A DNA stretch of 64,000 bases from Zeimonas sp050187175 (GTDB lineage Bacteria; Pseudomonadota; Gammaproteobacteria; Burkholderiales; Burkholderiaceae_E), in NCBI GenBank assembly GCA_050187175.1, contig JBFWXS010000007.1:1-64000 (forward strand), read 5' to 3'. The stretch's first letter is position 1, and every line of letters starts with the position of its first letter. The translations under genes were made by a program, and so were the position numbers. The notes beneath the pieces were generated by a model. It did no database searches, was not told the origin of the DNA, and saw only the letters and a list, made by a program, of their open reading frames with translations. Below are positions 45,168 through 53,716 of the stretch, piece after piece.

Positions 45168-46841
45168 ATGTCGTCCCGCCACTTCGCCCACTGGCCGCCG
45201 GGCCTGCCGCGGCATCTGACGCTGCCGGAGACGCAGCTGTTCCGCAACGCCGAGGTGTCGGCGCTGCGCTATCCGGACAAACCGTTCCTGATCTTCTACG
45301 ACACGCCGATCAGCTTCGCCCGCTTCAAGGACGAGGCCGAACGCATCGCAGGATTCCTGCAGCATGAATGCGGCGTACGCGCGGGTGACCGCGTGCTGCT
45401 GTACATGCAGAACAGCCCGCAGTGGATGCTCGCCTTCTACGGCATCCTGCGCGCGGACGCGGTGGCGGTGCCGGTGAATCCGATGAACACCACCGAGGAG
45501 CTGCGCCACTACGTCGACGACAGCGGCGCCCGCGTCGTGTTCGTCGCGCAGGAGTTGTACGGGCAGATCCGGCCGCTGCTCGTCGACAGCGCAGGCCTGC
45601 GGCACGCAATCGTCGCCACCTACAGCGACTACCTGCTGCACCCGACGGATCTGCCGCTGCCCGACTTCATCGCCGCCGAACGCCGCACGATCGACGACGC
45701 CGGCGTCACGGCCTGGCACGATGCGCTTGCCCGCGCACGCGCGCCGGGCCCGCTGAGCACCGGGCCCGACGATCTCGCCGTGATGCCGTACACGTCCGGC
45801 ACCACCGGGCGGCCCAAAGGCTGCATGCATACGCACCGCAGCTCGATGAGCACGCTGGTCGGCGGCGCCAACTGGTTCGCCGGGACGCAGGACGCCGTCT
45901 ACCTGTCGGTGCTGCCGTATTTCCACGTCACCGGCCTGGCCGGCGGCCTGAACGGCCCGCTCTATCTCGGCGCCACCGTGGTGATCCTGCCGCGCTGGGA
46001 CCGCGAAGCCGCCGCCATCTGCATAGCGCGCTACCGCGTCACGGTCTGGCAGGCGATCTCGACCATGGTCATCGACTTCGTCGCCAATCCGCGGCTGGGC
46101 GAATACGATCTGTCCAGCCTGTCGCGCATCCGCGGCGGCGGCGCGGCGATGCCGGCGGCGATCGCGGCCAGGCTGAAGTCGCTGACCGGTCTCGACTACG
46201 TCGAGGGCTACGGCATGTCCGAGACGTTTGCCGCGACGCACATCAATCCGCCGCACCGACCCAAGCCGCAGTGCCTGGGCATCCCCGTGTTCGACGTCGA
46301 TGCGCGCATCATCGATCCGGCCACGCTGCAGCCGCTACCCGACGGCGAGACCGGCGAGATCATCGTGCACGGCCCGCAGGTGATGCTCGGCTACTGGAGC
46401 GACGCCGAGGCGACCCGCGACGCGTTCATCGACATCGACGGCAGGCGCTTCCTGCGCACCGGCGATCTCGGCTACGTCGACGAAGACGGCTACTTCTTCA
46501 TGGTCGATCGCCTGAAGCGGATGATCAACGCCTCGGGCTTCAAGGTGTGGCCGGCTGAAGTGGAAGCGAACATGTACCGCCATCCGGCGATTCACGAAGT
46601 CTGCATCATCGCCGCCCACGACGCGCGGCGCGGCGAGACGGTCAAGGCGGTGATCGTGCTCGACCCTGCCCATGCCGACCGGATCAGCGCGCAGGACATC
46701 ATCGACTGGGCCCGCGGACAGATGGCCGCGTACAAGGCGCCGCGGCTGATCGAGTTCGTCGACTCGCTGCCGAAGTCCGGCAGCGGCAAGATCATGTGGC
46801 GCGAGCTGCAGCAGCGCGAAGCGTCGCGCGCGAAGGGCTGA
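45168..46841 (+). CDS. AMP-dependent acyl-CoA ligase (fatty/aryl acid type)
   Basis: Adenylate-forming CoA ligase of 557 residues. Motifs: YTSGTTGRPKGCMHTHRS (about 208-225), GYGMSETFAATHINPP (around 347), TGDLGYVDEDGYFFMVDRLK and the C-terminal catalytic Lys in PKSGSGKIMWRELQQ. It closely follows the architecture of long-chain and aryl-CoA ligases; the acid cannot be read from the sequence. No acyl-CoA dehydrogenase or hydratase is adjacent. It is divergent from the lacI operon and convergent with the GrdB-like gene, so it is a single-gene unit. Confidence 0.85.
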   Translation: MSSRHFAHWPPGLPRHLTLPETQLFRNAEVSALRYPDKPFLIFYDTPISFARFKDEAERIAGFLQHECGVRAGDRVLLYMQNSPQWMLAFYGILRADAVAVPVNPMNTTEELRHYVDDSGARVVFVAQELYGQIRPLLVDSAGLRHAIVATYSDYLLHPTDLPLPDFIAAERRTIDDAGVTAWHDALARARAPGPLSTGPDDLAVMPYTSGTTGRPKGCMHTHRSSMSTLVGGANWFAGTQDAVYLSVLPYFHVTGLAGGLNGPLYLGATVVILPRWDREAAAICIARYRVTVWQAISTMVIDFVANPRLGEYDLSSLSRIRGGGAAMPAAIAARLKSLTGLDYVEGYGMSETFAATHINPPHRPKPQCLGIPVFDVDARIIDPATLQPLPDGETGEIIVHGPQVMLGYWSDAEATRDAFIDIDGRRFLRTGDLGYVDEDGYFFMVDRLKRMINASGFKVWPAEVEANMYRHPAIHEVCIIAAHDARRGETVKAVIVLDPAHADRISAQDIIDWARGQMAAYKAPRLIEFVDSLPKSGSGKIMWRELQQREASRAKG

Positions 46842-46927
46842 GGCAGCCTCAGGCGCGCCGCGCCGAATCGCGCAAACGCCGCTCAGCAAGCGGCGCGGGT
46901 GGAAATCGCGCCGCTATCCGCCGCCCT

Positions 46928-47881
46928 CTACGCCGCTCCCAGCGTACGCGCCCGCAGTTCGCGCGCGGCCAGCCGCGCCGCCTCGGCCTCGTCGCGCAGC
47001 CGGCGCAGCTCCTCGGGAGTCACGCGCTCGATGTTCGAGTAGTCGAGCTTCCACTCGTACGAATCGCTCCAGCGCAGCGGCGACTGCACCGTGGTGCGCG
47101 CCGCCGGCGCGGATTCGAGCACGCGCAGCGCCAGCTCCAGCGTGAAGCGCTGCGAGGCCGGGTCGCGCGGACGTCCGGCGGCATTGCCCAGCGGAAAATC
47201 CGAGAACAGCATGCGCGGCACGCCGACGTGTTCGACGATGTCCTTGGCCGCCGCCATGATCACGGTAGCGATGCCGTTCGCCTCGAGATAGCGGGCCACC
47301 AGCGACAGCGTCTGATGACAGACCGGGCAGTTCGGCACCAGCACCGCGGCGTCGACGCCGTCGGCACGGCATTGGGCGAGGATCTCCGGCGCGTCGACCT
47401 CCAGCGTATGCCGCTGGCTGCGGTTGGTCGGCGCGCCGAAGAAGCGCGGCGCCAGCCGTCCGATGCGGCACTGCGCAGCGGCCTGCCGCAGCGCCGGCAG
47501 CGGAAACCAGCACTCGCGGTCTTCCATGTCGGCGTTCTTGCGGTCGATCGCGACATGCGAGATGCGCAGGTCGTGATCCTCGGCGCTGCTGCCCGAGTAC
47601 ACGTGATAGAACTTGGCGGCCGCGTTATAGGGCGCACCGGCGCCCTGCGGCCCCTTGTCCGGCTGGAACGGCGCCGCCGTCGTGATCAGCGTCACGACGC
47701 TCAGCGCCAGCGGCTTCGTCAGCGGCGTGAACGGCACATCGGTGTAATGCGCCCAGCGATACGGATTGTCGTAGCCCAGGCCCAGATACCAGCTGCGCGT
47801 ACGCTGCATGTATGCGATCGGCGCATCCTCGTCGGGCGCGAAGTCGGCCGGCGTATCCTGTCCCGACTGAGGCGCGGTCAT
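46928..47881 (-). CDS. GrdB/PrdB-like reductase-family protein without selenocysteine
   Basis: Protein of 317 residues resembling the B component of glycine/betaine/proline reductases. The redox-like segment is VLVPNCPVCHQTLSLVARYL (about 183-202), where clostridial relatives carry selenocysteine and cysteine. VPRMLFSDFPLGNAAGRPRD matches the family's late Phe-Pro-Leu-Gly-Asn segment. No partner subunits (GrdA, GrdC/D, PrdA) are near, so the classical Stickland reaction is not supported. The C-terminal 40 residues are charged and helical. Function unknown; possibly a thiol-dependent reductase. It lies between trpE and the acyl-CoA ligase. Confidence 0.55.
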   Translation of the reverse strand: MTAPQSGQDTPADFAPDEDAPIAYMQRTRSWYLGLGYDNPYRWAHYTDVPFTPLTKPLALSVVTLITTAAPFQPDKGPQGAGAPYNAAAKFYHVYSGSSAEDHDLRISHVAIDRKNADMEDRECWFPLPALRQAAAQCRIGRLAPRFFGAPTNRSQRHTLEVDAPEILAQCRADGVDAAVLVPNCPVCHQTLSLVARYLEANGIATVIMAAAKDIVEHVGVPRMLFSDFPLGNAAGRPRDPASQRFTLELALRVLESAPAARTTVQSPLRWSDSYEWKLDYSNIERVTPEELRRLRDEAEAARLAARELRARTLGAA

Positions 47882-47978
47882 CTCGCCTCCTCCTGTCTTC
47901 TGAGCGGTGGTCCGGCGCAGTTTAGCCGAGACCGCCCGCTGCCGCGGAAGTCAGGCGTTCGCCGTCAGATGCTCGCCG

Positions 47979-49460
47979 TCAGATGTTCGCGTCCAGGCCG
48001 GTCTGCACCAGCTCGGCCGCGCGCAGCACGGCACGGGCCTTGTTCTCGGTCTCCTGCCATTCGCTTTCGGGTACCGAGTCGGCGACCACGCCGGCGGCGG
48101 CCTGCACGTAAAGCGTGCCGTCCTTGACCACGCCGGTGCGAATGGCGATCGCCAGATCCAGATCGCCGAGGAAGGACAGATAGCCGCAGGCGCCGCCGTA
48201 CACGCCGCGCTTGGTCGGCTCCAGCTCGTCGATGATCTCCATGGCGCGGATCTTCGGCGCGCCGGCCAGCGTTCCGGCCGGAAAAGTGGCGCGCAGCACG
48301 TCCATCGGCCCCATCTCGGGCTTCAGCTTGGCCTCGACGTTCGACACGATGTGCATCACGTGCGAGTACTTCTCGATCGCCAGCTTGTCGGTCACCTTGA
48401 CGCTGCCGGTCTCGGCGATGCGGCCGAGATCGTTGCGCGCCAGGTCGATCAGCATGACGTGCTCGGCGACTTCCTTGGGATCCGACAGCAGCTCCTGCGC
48501 CAGCACCTCATCCTGCTCCGGCGTATTGCCGCGCTTGCGCGTGCCGGCCAGCGGCCGGATCGTGACGCGATCGCCGTCGGCCTGCTGCTCCTGCCGCACC
48601 AGGATCTCCGGCGAAGCGCCGACTATGTGAAAGCCGCCCAGGTTGTAGAAGTACATGTACGGCGACGGATTGATCGAACGCAGCGCGCGGTACAGCGTCA
48701 GCGGCGAATCGCGGAACGGCTTGCTGATCAGCTGGCCGACCTGCACCTGCATGACGTCGCCGGCCATGATGTATTCCTTGGCGCGGTCGACGGCAGCGAG
48801 GTAGTCGGCCTTCGCGAAATCGCGGCGCACGTCGGTCTCATAGCTGGCCTTGAACGACGGCACGTCGACCGGACGCGACAGCTGCACGTAGAGATCGCGC
48901 AGCCGTTTGCGCGCGCGCTGATAGGCCTCGTTCTCGGACGGATCGGCATAGACCATCAAATAGATCTTGCCGGTCACGTTGTCGATGATCGCCAGCTCTT
49001 CGGTCAGCAGCAGCAGGATATCGGGCACGCCGATCGGATCGGGCTTGGGCCGGCCGGCCAGCCGCGGCTCGATGTAGCGCACCACGTCGTACGCGAAGTA
49101 GCCGGCCAGACCGCCGCAGAAGCGCGGCAGCCCCGGCCGCACCGCGACCTTGAAGCGGCGGCGGTACTGGTCGACGAAGTCCAGCGGATTGCCGTCGTAG
49201 CGTTCGATCACCTCGCCGTTCTTCACCACTTCGGCGCCGCTGGCGGTCGAGCGGATCAGCGTGCTCGCCGGCAGGCCGATGAACGAATAGCGGCCGAAGC
49301 GTTCGCCGCCCACCACCGATTCGAGCAGGAAGCTGTTCGGCTTGTGCGCCAGCTTCAGGTACAGCGACAGCGGCGTATCGAGGTCGGCGAAACACTCGAG
49401 CAGCAGCGGAATGCGGTTGTAGCCCTGGGAGGCGATGGCCTTGAATTCGATCTCGGTCAT
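47979..49460 (-). CDS. trpE: anthranilate synthase component I
   Basis: Chorismate-utilising enzyme of 493 residues making anthranilate with TrpG ammonia. The feedback-inhibition element LLES and its partner FGRYSFIG are near residues 44-60, indicating tryptophan sensitivity. Catalytic-domain segments are VQVGQLISKPFRDSP, SPYMYFYNL, IRPLAGTRKRG, DLARNDLGRI, FPAGTLAGAPKIRAMEIID and YGGACGYL. ATG at 49460 has AGGA nine bases before it; GTG at 49478 is less likely. A Trp-rich leader peptide precedes it. It is 38 kb from trpG. Confidence 0.96.
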   Translation of the reverse strand: MTEIEFKAIASQGYNRIPLLLECFADLDTPLSLYLKLAHKPNSFLLESVVGGERFGRYSFIGLPASTLIRSTASGAEVVKNGEVIERYDGNPLDFVDQYRRRFKVAVRPGLPRFCGGLAGYFAYDVVRYIEPRLAGRPKPDPIGVPDILLLLTEELAIIDNVTGKIYLMVYADPSENEAYQRARKRLRDLYVQLSRPVDVPSFKASYETDVRRDFAKADYLAAVDRAKEYIMAGDVMQVQVGQLISKPFRDSPLTLYRALRSINPSPYMYFYNLGGFHIVGASPEILVRQEQQADGDRVTIRPLAGTRKRGNTPEQDEVLAQELLSDPKEVAEHVMLIDLARNDLGRIAETGSVKVTDKLAIEKYSHVMHIVSNVEAKLKPEMGPMDVLRATFPAGTLAGAPKIRAMEIIDELEPTKRGVYGGACGYLSFLGDLDLAIAIRTGVVKDGTLYVQAAAGVVADSVPESEWQETENKARAVLRAAELVQTGLDANI

Positions 49461-49733
49461 GACAAGCGTCCTTTGCACGGCCGCCCGCTGAGGGTCGGGT
49501 ATCGGCCTGGTCTGCGCCTGCGGCGCGGAGGGAGTGATTCAGGAACGGCGGGCCGGACGGTCAGCGGAGCTGCCAGGCGCGGCCGGGGAGCAGGCGATCA
49601 GCGCCAGCACCACCAGCGGAAGGCCCGCCATGCACGGGCCGATTGCCATTCCTGAACGGGACGCATGAGAGTCGGGAGTCAGTCGTCAAACGGGCGACGG
49701 CGACTATACCATCGATGCGCGGGCCCTCGTCAA
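49461..49733 (-). promoter_or_regulatory. trpE promoter and attenuator-like leader
   Basis: Reverse-strand promoter: TTGACG (complement of 49728-49733), a long 19-nt spacer and TATAGT (complement of 49703-49708), start near 49696. The ~235-nt leader carries the trpL ORF at 49598-49666. A perfect 8-base complementarity links 49622-49629 (inside the leader ORF, GGCCCGCC on the plus strand) with 49547-49554, a candidate for alternative pairing. A compact GCGCC/GGCGC stem lies near 49508-49520. No U-run terminator is visible. Confidence 0.6.
49598..49666 (-). CDS. trpL: trp operon leader peptide, Trp-rich
   Basis: A 22-residue ORF starting at ATG 49666 and ending in TGA at 49598. It contains five Trp codons, at residues 7, 13, 18, 19 and 21, the last three in the segment FRWWCWR just before the stop. 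It sits 138 nt before trpE and about 30 nt after the predicted transcription start. This is the classical arrangement for attenuation by stalling at Trp codons. The Shine-Dalgarno sequence is poor, and a terminator stem could not be confirmed by eye. Confidence 0.78.
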   Translation of the reverse strand: MRPVQEWQSARAWRAFRWWCWR

Positions 49734-49874
49734 CCACCCCGCTGCAACCGAACCGGCATGTCCTTGCTTATGCATCCCTGGTATATCGACACGCGCCGCG
49801 GCATGTGCTGGACACGCGGGCGCCCCGTGCGCAGACTGCGCGCCCGACTCAAGGCATTCATCGCAGGAGCCCGC

Positions 49875-50840
49875 ATGTTCCGCTTCACCCGATCCTTCAT
49901 CCTGGCCTCGGCGCTCGCGCTGGGCCTGCCGGCCGCTTTCGCCGGCCCGCTGGTCGAACCGGCGGAACTGGCGGCCAAGCTGTCGAGCCCGGCCCTGCGG
50001 GTGCTCGACATCCGCGACGGCAAGAACGAGGCCGGCAAGACGCCGTACGAGCTCGGCCATCTGCCCGGCTCGCTGCCCGCGCCGTATTCGCAGTGGCGCG
50101 GCCCGAAGGACAATCCCGGCGCGCTGCCCGAAGCCGCGCGCCTGACGCAGCTGCTGCAGCGGCTGGGCCTGGACGCCGACACCGAAGTCGTCGTCGTCCA
50201 TGAAGGCAAGGACGCCACCGATTTCGGCGCCGCCGCGCGTGTCTACTACACGCTGAAGGTGGCCGGGCTCAGCAAGCTGTCCATCCTCAACGGCGGCGTC
50301 AAGGCCTGGCAGGCCGCGGGCCAGCCGCTGCGCACCGACGCCGCGCCCGCTGTCAAGTCGTCGACCTACGTCGCCCGCATCGACGACCGGCTGGTCGCCA
50401 CGCGCGAGGAAGTCGAGCTGGCTGTCAAGAACAAGGCCGGCGTGCTGATCGACGCCCGCCCCGCGGCCTTCTTCCAGGGCGAGACGCGCCACGTCGCCGC
50501 CAAGGTGCCGGGCACGATAGACGGCGCGCGCAACGTCAGCCACGCGATCTGGTTCGAGAACAACCGCAGCACGCTGCCGTCGGCCGACGAAGTCCGCCGC
50601 ATCGCGCAACAGCACGGGCTGGTGGCCCCGACCGACGGCTCGCAGACGGTCTCGTTCTGCAATACCGGCCACTGGGCATCGACCAACTGGTTCGTGCTGT
50701 CCGAGGTGCTGGGCCAGCCCAACGTGGCCATGTACCCGGATTCCATGGTCGACTGGTCCGGCGCCGGCTTGCCGATGTCGAACGTGCCGAGCCGCCTGAA
50801 GCAGCTGCTGATCGACGCCAAGCTGAACATCGGTTCATGA
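49875..50840 (+). CDS. periplasmic sulfurtransferase (rhodanese family)
   Basis: Two-domain rhodanese-like protein of 321 residues with a signal peptide (about 1-22, ending AAFAGP). The first domain includes VLDIRDGKNEAGKTPYELGH; the second carries the active-site Cys262 in SFCNTGHWAS. AGGAG lies 6-10 nt before the ATG at 49875. It overlaps the YeeE gene by four bases, so it likely works with that transporter in thiosulfate or persulfide handling in the periplasm. It is read away from trpE, 140 bp from the trpE promoter. Confidence 0.87.
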   Translation: MFRFTRSFILASALALGLPAAFAGPLVEPAELAAKLSSPALRVLDIRDGKNEAGKTPYELGHLPGSLPAPYSQWRGPKDNPGALPEAARLTQLLQRLGLDADTEVVVVHEGKDATDFGAAARVYYTLKVAGLSKLSILNGGVKAWQAAGQPLRTDAAPAVKSSTYVARIDDRLVATREEVELAVKNKAGVLIDARPAAFFQGETRHVAAKVPGTIDGARNVSHAIWFENNRSTLPSADEVRRIAQQHGLVAPTDGSQTVSFCNTGHWASTNWFVLSEVLGQPNVAMYPDSMVDWSGAGLPMSNVPSRLKQLLIDAKLNIGS

Positions 50841-51988
50841 GCACACCGGCGCTTCCCGCGGGCGCGCTGCCGCCCGGCACCGGGCGCGCGGCGCGTATCG
50901 GCGGCAACCTGCTGGCCGTCGCGGCGGTGCTGGCCGGCTGGCTGGCGGTCACCTGGCTGGCCGGACTGCGGCAGGGGCTGCTGTTCCTGATCGGCATCGG
51001 CTTCGGCGCCGTGCTGTCGGGAGCCGCCTTCGGCTTCACCACCGGCTGGCGGGTCTGGATCAGGCAGCGCGATCCCACCGGCATGCTGGCCCAGTTCCTG
51101 GCGATCGGGCTGGCGGCCGCCGTGTCGCTGCCGCTGCTGGCAGGCTATCCGGAGCTCAGCGGCGCGGCCGCGCCGCTGTCGTGGAGCCTGCTGATCGGCG
51201 CCTTCGTGTTCGGCGCCGCGATGCAGATCGCCGACGGCTGCGGCTCGGGCACGCTGTACAAGGCCGGGCTCGGCCATCCGGTCAGCCTGGCGGTCTTTCC
51301 ATCGTTCATCGCCGGCAGCTTCCTCGGCGCCGCGCATCTGGATGCCTGGCTCGCACTCGGCGCGCTGCCCGCCATCTCGCTCGGTACGCTGCTCGGCCCG
51401 CTTCCCGCGCTGCTGCTCGAGATCGCCGCGCTGTCGCTGATCGCGGCGCTGCTGTGGACGCGGCGGCGCACCACCGGCAGCCGCTGGCAGGGCCGCGGCA
51501 TCTATATCGCGGCGATCGTCATGGCCGTGCTGGCCGTGCTCAACCTGATCGTCGCCGGACAGCCGTGGGGCATCGTCTACGGCCTGGGCCTGTGGGGCGC
51601 GAAGATCGTCAGCTGGGCCGGCGTGGACCTCAGCAGCAATCCGTTCTGGGGCCGCGAGCTGCAGCAGGCGCAGATCGCCGGGTCGCTGCTCGACGACGTC
51701 ACCTCGGTCACCAACCTGGGCCTGCTGCTGGGCAGCTTCCTGCTCGCCTGGCGCCGGCACGCCGCCTGCCCGAGCATCGGGCCGGTCAGCGCACGGCAAT
51801 GGGGCTGGGTCGTGGCGGCCGGCTTCGTGCTCGGCTACAGCTCGCGGCTGGCCTTCGGCTGCAACGTCGGCGCGTACTTCTCCGGCATCTCGACCGGCAG
51901 CGTGCACGGCTGGGTCTGGTTCGCCTGCGCCTTCGCCGGCTCGCTGCTCGGCGTACGGCTGCGCGAGCGCATCGGCTTCAGGGGATGA
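50837..51988 (+). CDS. YeeE/YedE-family (TsuA-like) sulfur transporter
   Basis: Membrane protein of 383 residues with about nine to ten hydrophobic segments. The two cysteine motifs of the family are intact: IADGCGSGTLYKAGLGHP (about 130-147) and the late FGCNVGAYFSGISTGSVHGW (about 340-359). TsuA-like proteins pass thiosulfate across the membrane by these cysteines. Gene overlap with the rhodanese upstream and a small ORF downstream suggests a three-gene operon. The exact sulfur compound cannot be read from the sequence. Confidence 0.88.
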   Translation: MSTPALPAGALPPGTGRAARIGGNLLAVAAVLAGWLAVTWLAGLRQGLLFLIGIGFGAVLSGAAFGFTTGWRVWIRQRDPTGMLAQFLAIGLAAAVSLPLLAGYPELSGAAAPLSWSLLIGAFVFGAAMQIADGCGSGTLYKAGLGHPVSLAVFPSFIAGSFLGAAHLDAWLALGALPAISLGTLLGPLPALLLEIAALSLIAALLWTRRRTTGSRWQGRGIYIAAIVMAVLAVLNLIVAGQPWGIVYGLGLWGAKIVSWAGVDLSSNPFWGRELQQAQIAGSLLDDVTSVTNLGLLLGSFLLAWRRHAACPSIGPVSARQWGWVVAAGFVLGYSSRLAFGCNVGAYFSGISTGSVHGWVWFACAFAGSLLGVRLRERIGFRG

Positions 51989-52161
51989 GCATCGTGACGC
52001 GCAAGACCGTCGCCTTCGTGTTCTGGGCCGCGCTGATCGGCTTCATCGCGCTCGACCGGCAATGGTCGGCGCCGCACGACCGCTTCGCCGAGCCGCCGGC
52101 CATCGCGATGGGCAGCGGCCAGGCGTCGGCCGGCGGGCACTGCTCCGGATCGACGCGCTAG
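51985..52161 (+). CDS. small membrane-anchored protein after yeeE
   Basis: A 58-residue ORF whose ATG overlaps the yeeE stop (ATGA). One hydrophobic segment at about 8-23 (TVAFVFWAALIGFIALDRQW), then a polar tail with a single Cys near the end (GGHCSGSTR). The overlap argues that it is translated. No family is recognised; it may accompany the transporter. Confidence 0.5.
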   Translation: MSIVTRKTVAFVFWAALIGFIALDRQWSAPHDRFAEPPAIAMGSGQASAGGHCSGSTR

Positions 52162-52201
52162 CCGTCCGTCGCTCTGCGATCGCCCCCGCCCCGCCGCCCG
52201 G

Positions 52202-52924
52202 TCAATCGCCTTCGCGCCGCTCGCGCGCACGCGCATTGCCGCGCGCGAGAATCCAGTCGACGGCGCGAGGCAGCGATTCGATGATGCCGTCGGCGTCTAT
52301 CGTCGCCGCCGGACGTCCTTCGTTATAGCCGTACGGCACCACCAGCACCGGCATGCCGGCGGCGCGCGCCGCCTGCGCGTCGTTGAACGAATCGCCGATC
52401 ATCAGCGTCTCGGCGGGAGCCGCGCCAAGGCGCTCGGCGGCATGCAGCAGCGGCAGCGGGTCGGGCTTGCGGCGCGGCAGCGCGTCGCCGCCCAGCGTCA
52501 GCTCGAAGTACGAGGCCAGGCCGCTGCGCATCAGCAGCGGATCGGTGAACTGCTGCGGCTTGTTCGTGACGCAGGCCAGCCGCAGCCCCAGCGCGCGCAT
52601 CGCATCCAGGCCTTCGCGCACCCCCGGATACAGGCAGGCATGGCGGCCGTTCATCTGCTCATAGTGGCGCTCGAACGCGGCCATGCCGCGCGCGAAGCCT
52701 TCGGGATCGGCGCGCCCGTCCAGCGACTCGGTCAGCGCACGGTGCACGAGCACCTCGGCGCCCTTGCCGACATAGGTGGCAAGCGTCGATTGCGGCAACG
52801 GGGTCAAGCCGAGCTCGGCGCGCATCGCGTTGCTCGCGGCGGCCAGGTCCGGAATCGTATCGAGCAGCGTGCCGTCGAGATCGAGCAGCACGGCGCGCAG
52901 CGCGCCGTTCCCGGTAGGCGCCAT
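52202..52924 (-). CDS. gph: phosphoglycolate phosphatase
   Basis: HAD-superfamily hydrolase of 240 residues. Motif I DLDGTLLDTIPDLA has the nucleophile Asp near residue 15; motif II is in LACVTNKP; motif III and IV in RRKPDPLPLL and MIGDSFNDAQAARAAG. It removes phosphate from 2-phosphoglycolate. It starts directly at the rpe stop, and the pair rpe-gph is normally followed by trpE in related genomes; here the convergent rhodanese-yeeE operon comes between. Confidence 0.92.
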   Translation of the reverse strand: MAPTGNGALRAVLLDLDGTLLDTIPDLAAASNAMRAELGLTPLPQSTLATYVGKGAEVLVHRALTESLDGRADPEGFARGMAAFERHYEQMNGRHACLYPGVREGLDAMRALGLRLACVTNKPQQFTDPLLMRSGLASYFELTLGGDALPRRKPDPLPLLHAAERLGAAPAETLMIGDSFNDAQAARAAGMPVLVVPYGYNEGRPAATIDADGIIESLPRAVDWILARGNARARERREGD

Positions 52925-53617
52925 TCAGACCCCGGCCAGCGCGTCGCGGAATGCGCGGATCACGTCACCGTAGCCGCCGTCGGCGCCGCGCGCACCGAAC
53001 ACCGCCGAGCCGGCTACGAACGTATCGGCGCCGGCCCGCGCCACCTCGGCGATATTGTCGATCTTCACGCCGCCGTCGACCTCCAGCCAGATCGGCTGTC
53101 CGCCCGCCGCGACGTGCGCGTCGATGCGCTCGCGCACCGCGCGGATCTTGGGCAGCGTCGAGGCGATGAACTTCTGGCCGCCGAATCCCGGGTTGACCGA
53201 CATCAGCAGGATGATGTCGAGCTTGTCCATCACGTGATCGAGGTAGTGCAGCGGCGTGGCCGGATTGAACACCAGCCCCGCCTTGCAGCCGCCGTCGCGG
53301 ATCAGCTGCAGGCTGCGGTCGACGTGCTCGGAGGCCTCGGGGTGGAAGGTGATCAGGTTCGCGCCGGCGCGCGCGAAGTCCGGAATGATGCGATCGACGG
53401 GCCGCACCATCAGATGCACGTCGATCGGGATGCTCACGTGCGGACGCACCGCCTCACAGACCATGGGGCCGATCGTCAGGTTCGGCACGTAATGGTTGTC
53501 CATCACGTCGAAATGGATCAGATCGGCGCCGGCGGCCTCGACCGCGCGCACCTCTTCGCCCAGGCGGGCGAAATCGGCCGACAGAATGCTGGGAGCAAGA
53601 CGGAATGCGCGGGACAT
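52925..53617 (-). CDS. rpe: ribulose-phosphate 3-epimerase
   Basis: TIM-barrel epimerase of 230 residues interconverting ribulose 5-phosphate and xylulose 5-phosphate. Signatures: LAPSILSADFARLGEEV, HFDVMDNHYVPNLTIGP with the metal His and Asp, DVHLMVRPVDRIIPDF, LMSVNPGFGGQKFI and LEVDGGVKIDNI. The start at 53617 is the first Met. It is divergent from apaG across a 99-bp region with a symmetric dyad. Confidence 0.96.
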   Translation of the reverse strand: MSRAFRLAPSILSADFARLGEEVRAVEAAGADLIHFDVMDNHYVPNLTIGPMVCEAVRPHVSIPIDVHLMVRPVDRIIPDFARAGANLITFHPEASEHVDRSLQLIRDGGCKAGLVFNPATPLHYLDHVMDKLDIILLMSVNPGFGGQKFIASTLPKIRAVRERIDAHVAAGGQPIWLEVDGGVKIDNIAEVARAGADTFVAGSAVFGARGADGGYGDVIRAFRDALAGV

Positions 53618-53644
53618 GATCGTGGGCGGGTAATTGGGCTTTGT

Positions 53645-53662
53645 CTACAATAGGAATTGTAG
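53645..53662. promoter_or_regulatory. symmetric dyad between rpe and apaG
   Basis: Perfect inverted repeat CTACAAT-AGGA-ATTGTAG. Each arm contains TACAAT, a good -10 hexamer, one for each direction, so it may be a pair of back-to-back promoters or a repressor site. No good -35 hexamers at 17 nt were found. Confidence 0.35.
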
Positions 53663-53716
53663 CCAACCGCCCCGACAGGGAGATCCGGGCCGCTCCGGCG
53701 GCTCCCGGCAAATGCC

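Noticed and set aside
46928..47881. Clostridial-type glycine or proline reductase operon
   Set aside because: No A, C, D or E subunits, no selenocysteine insertion context and no in-frame UGA at the redox motif.
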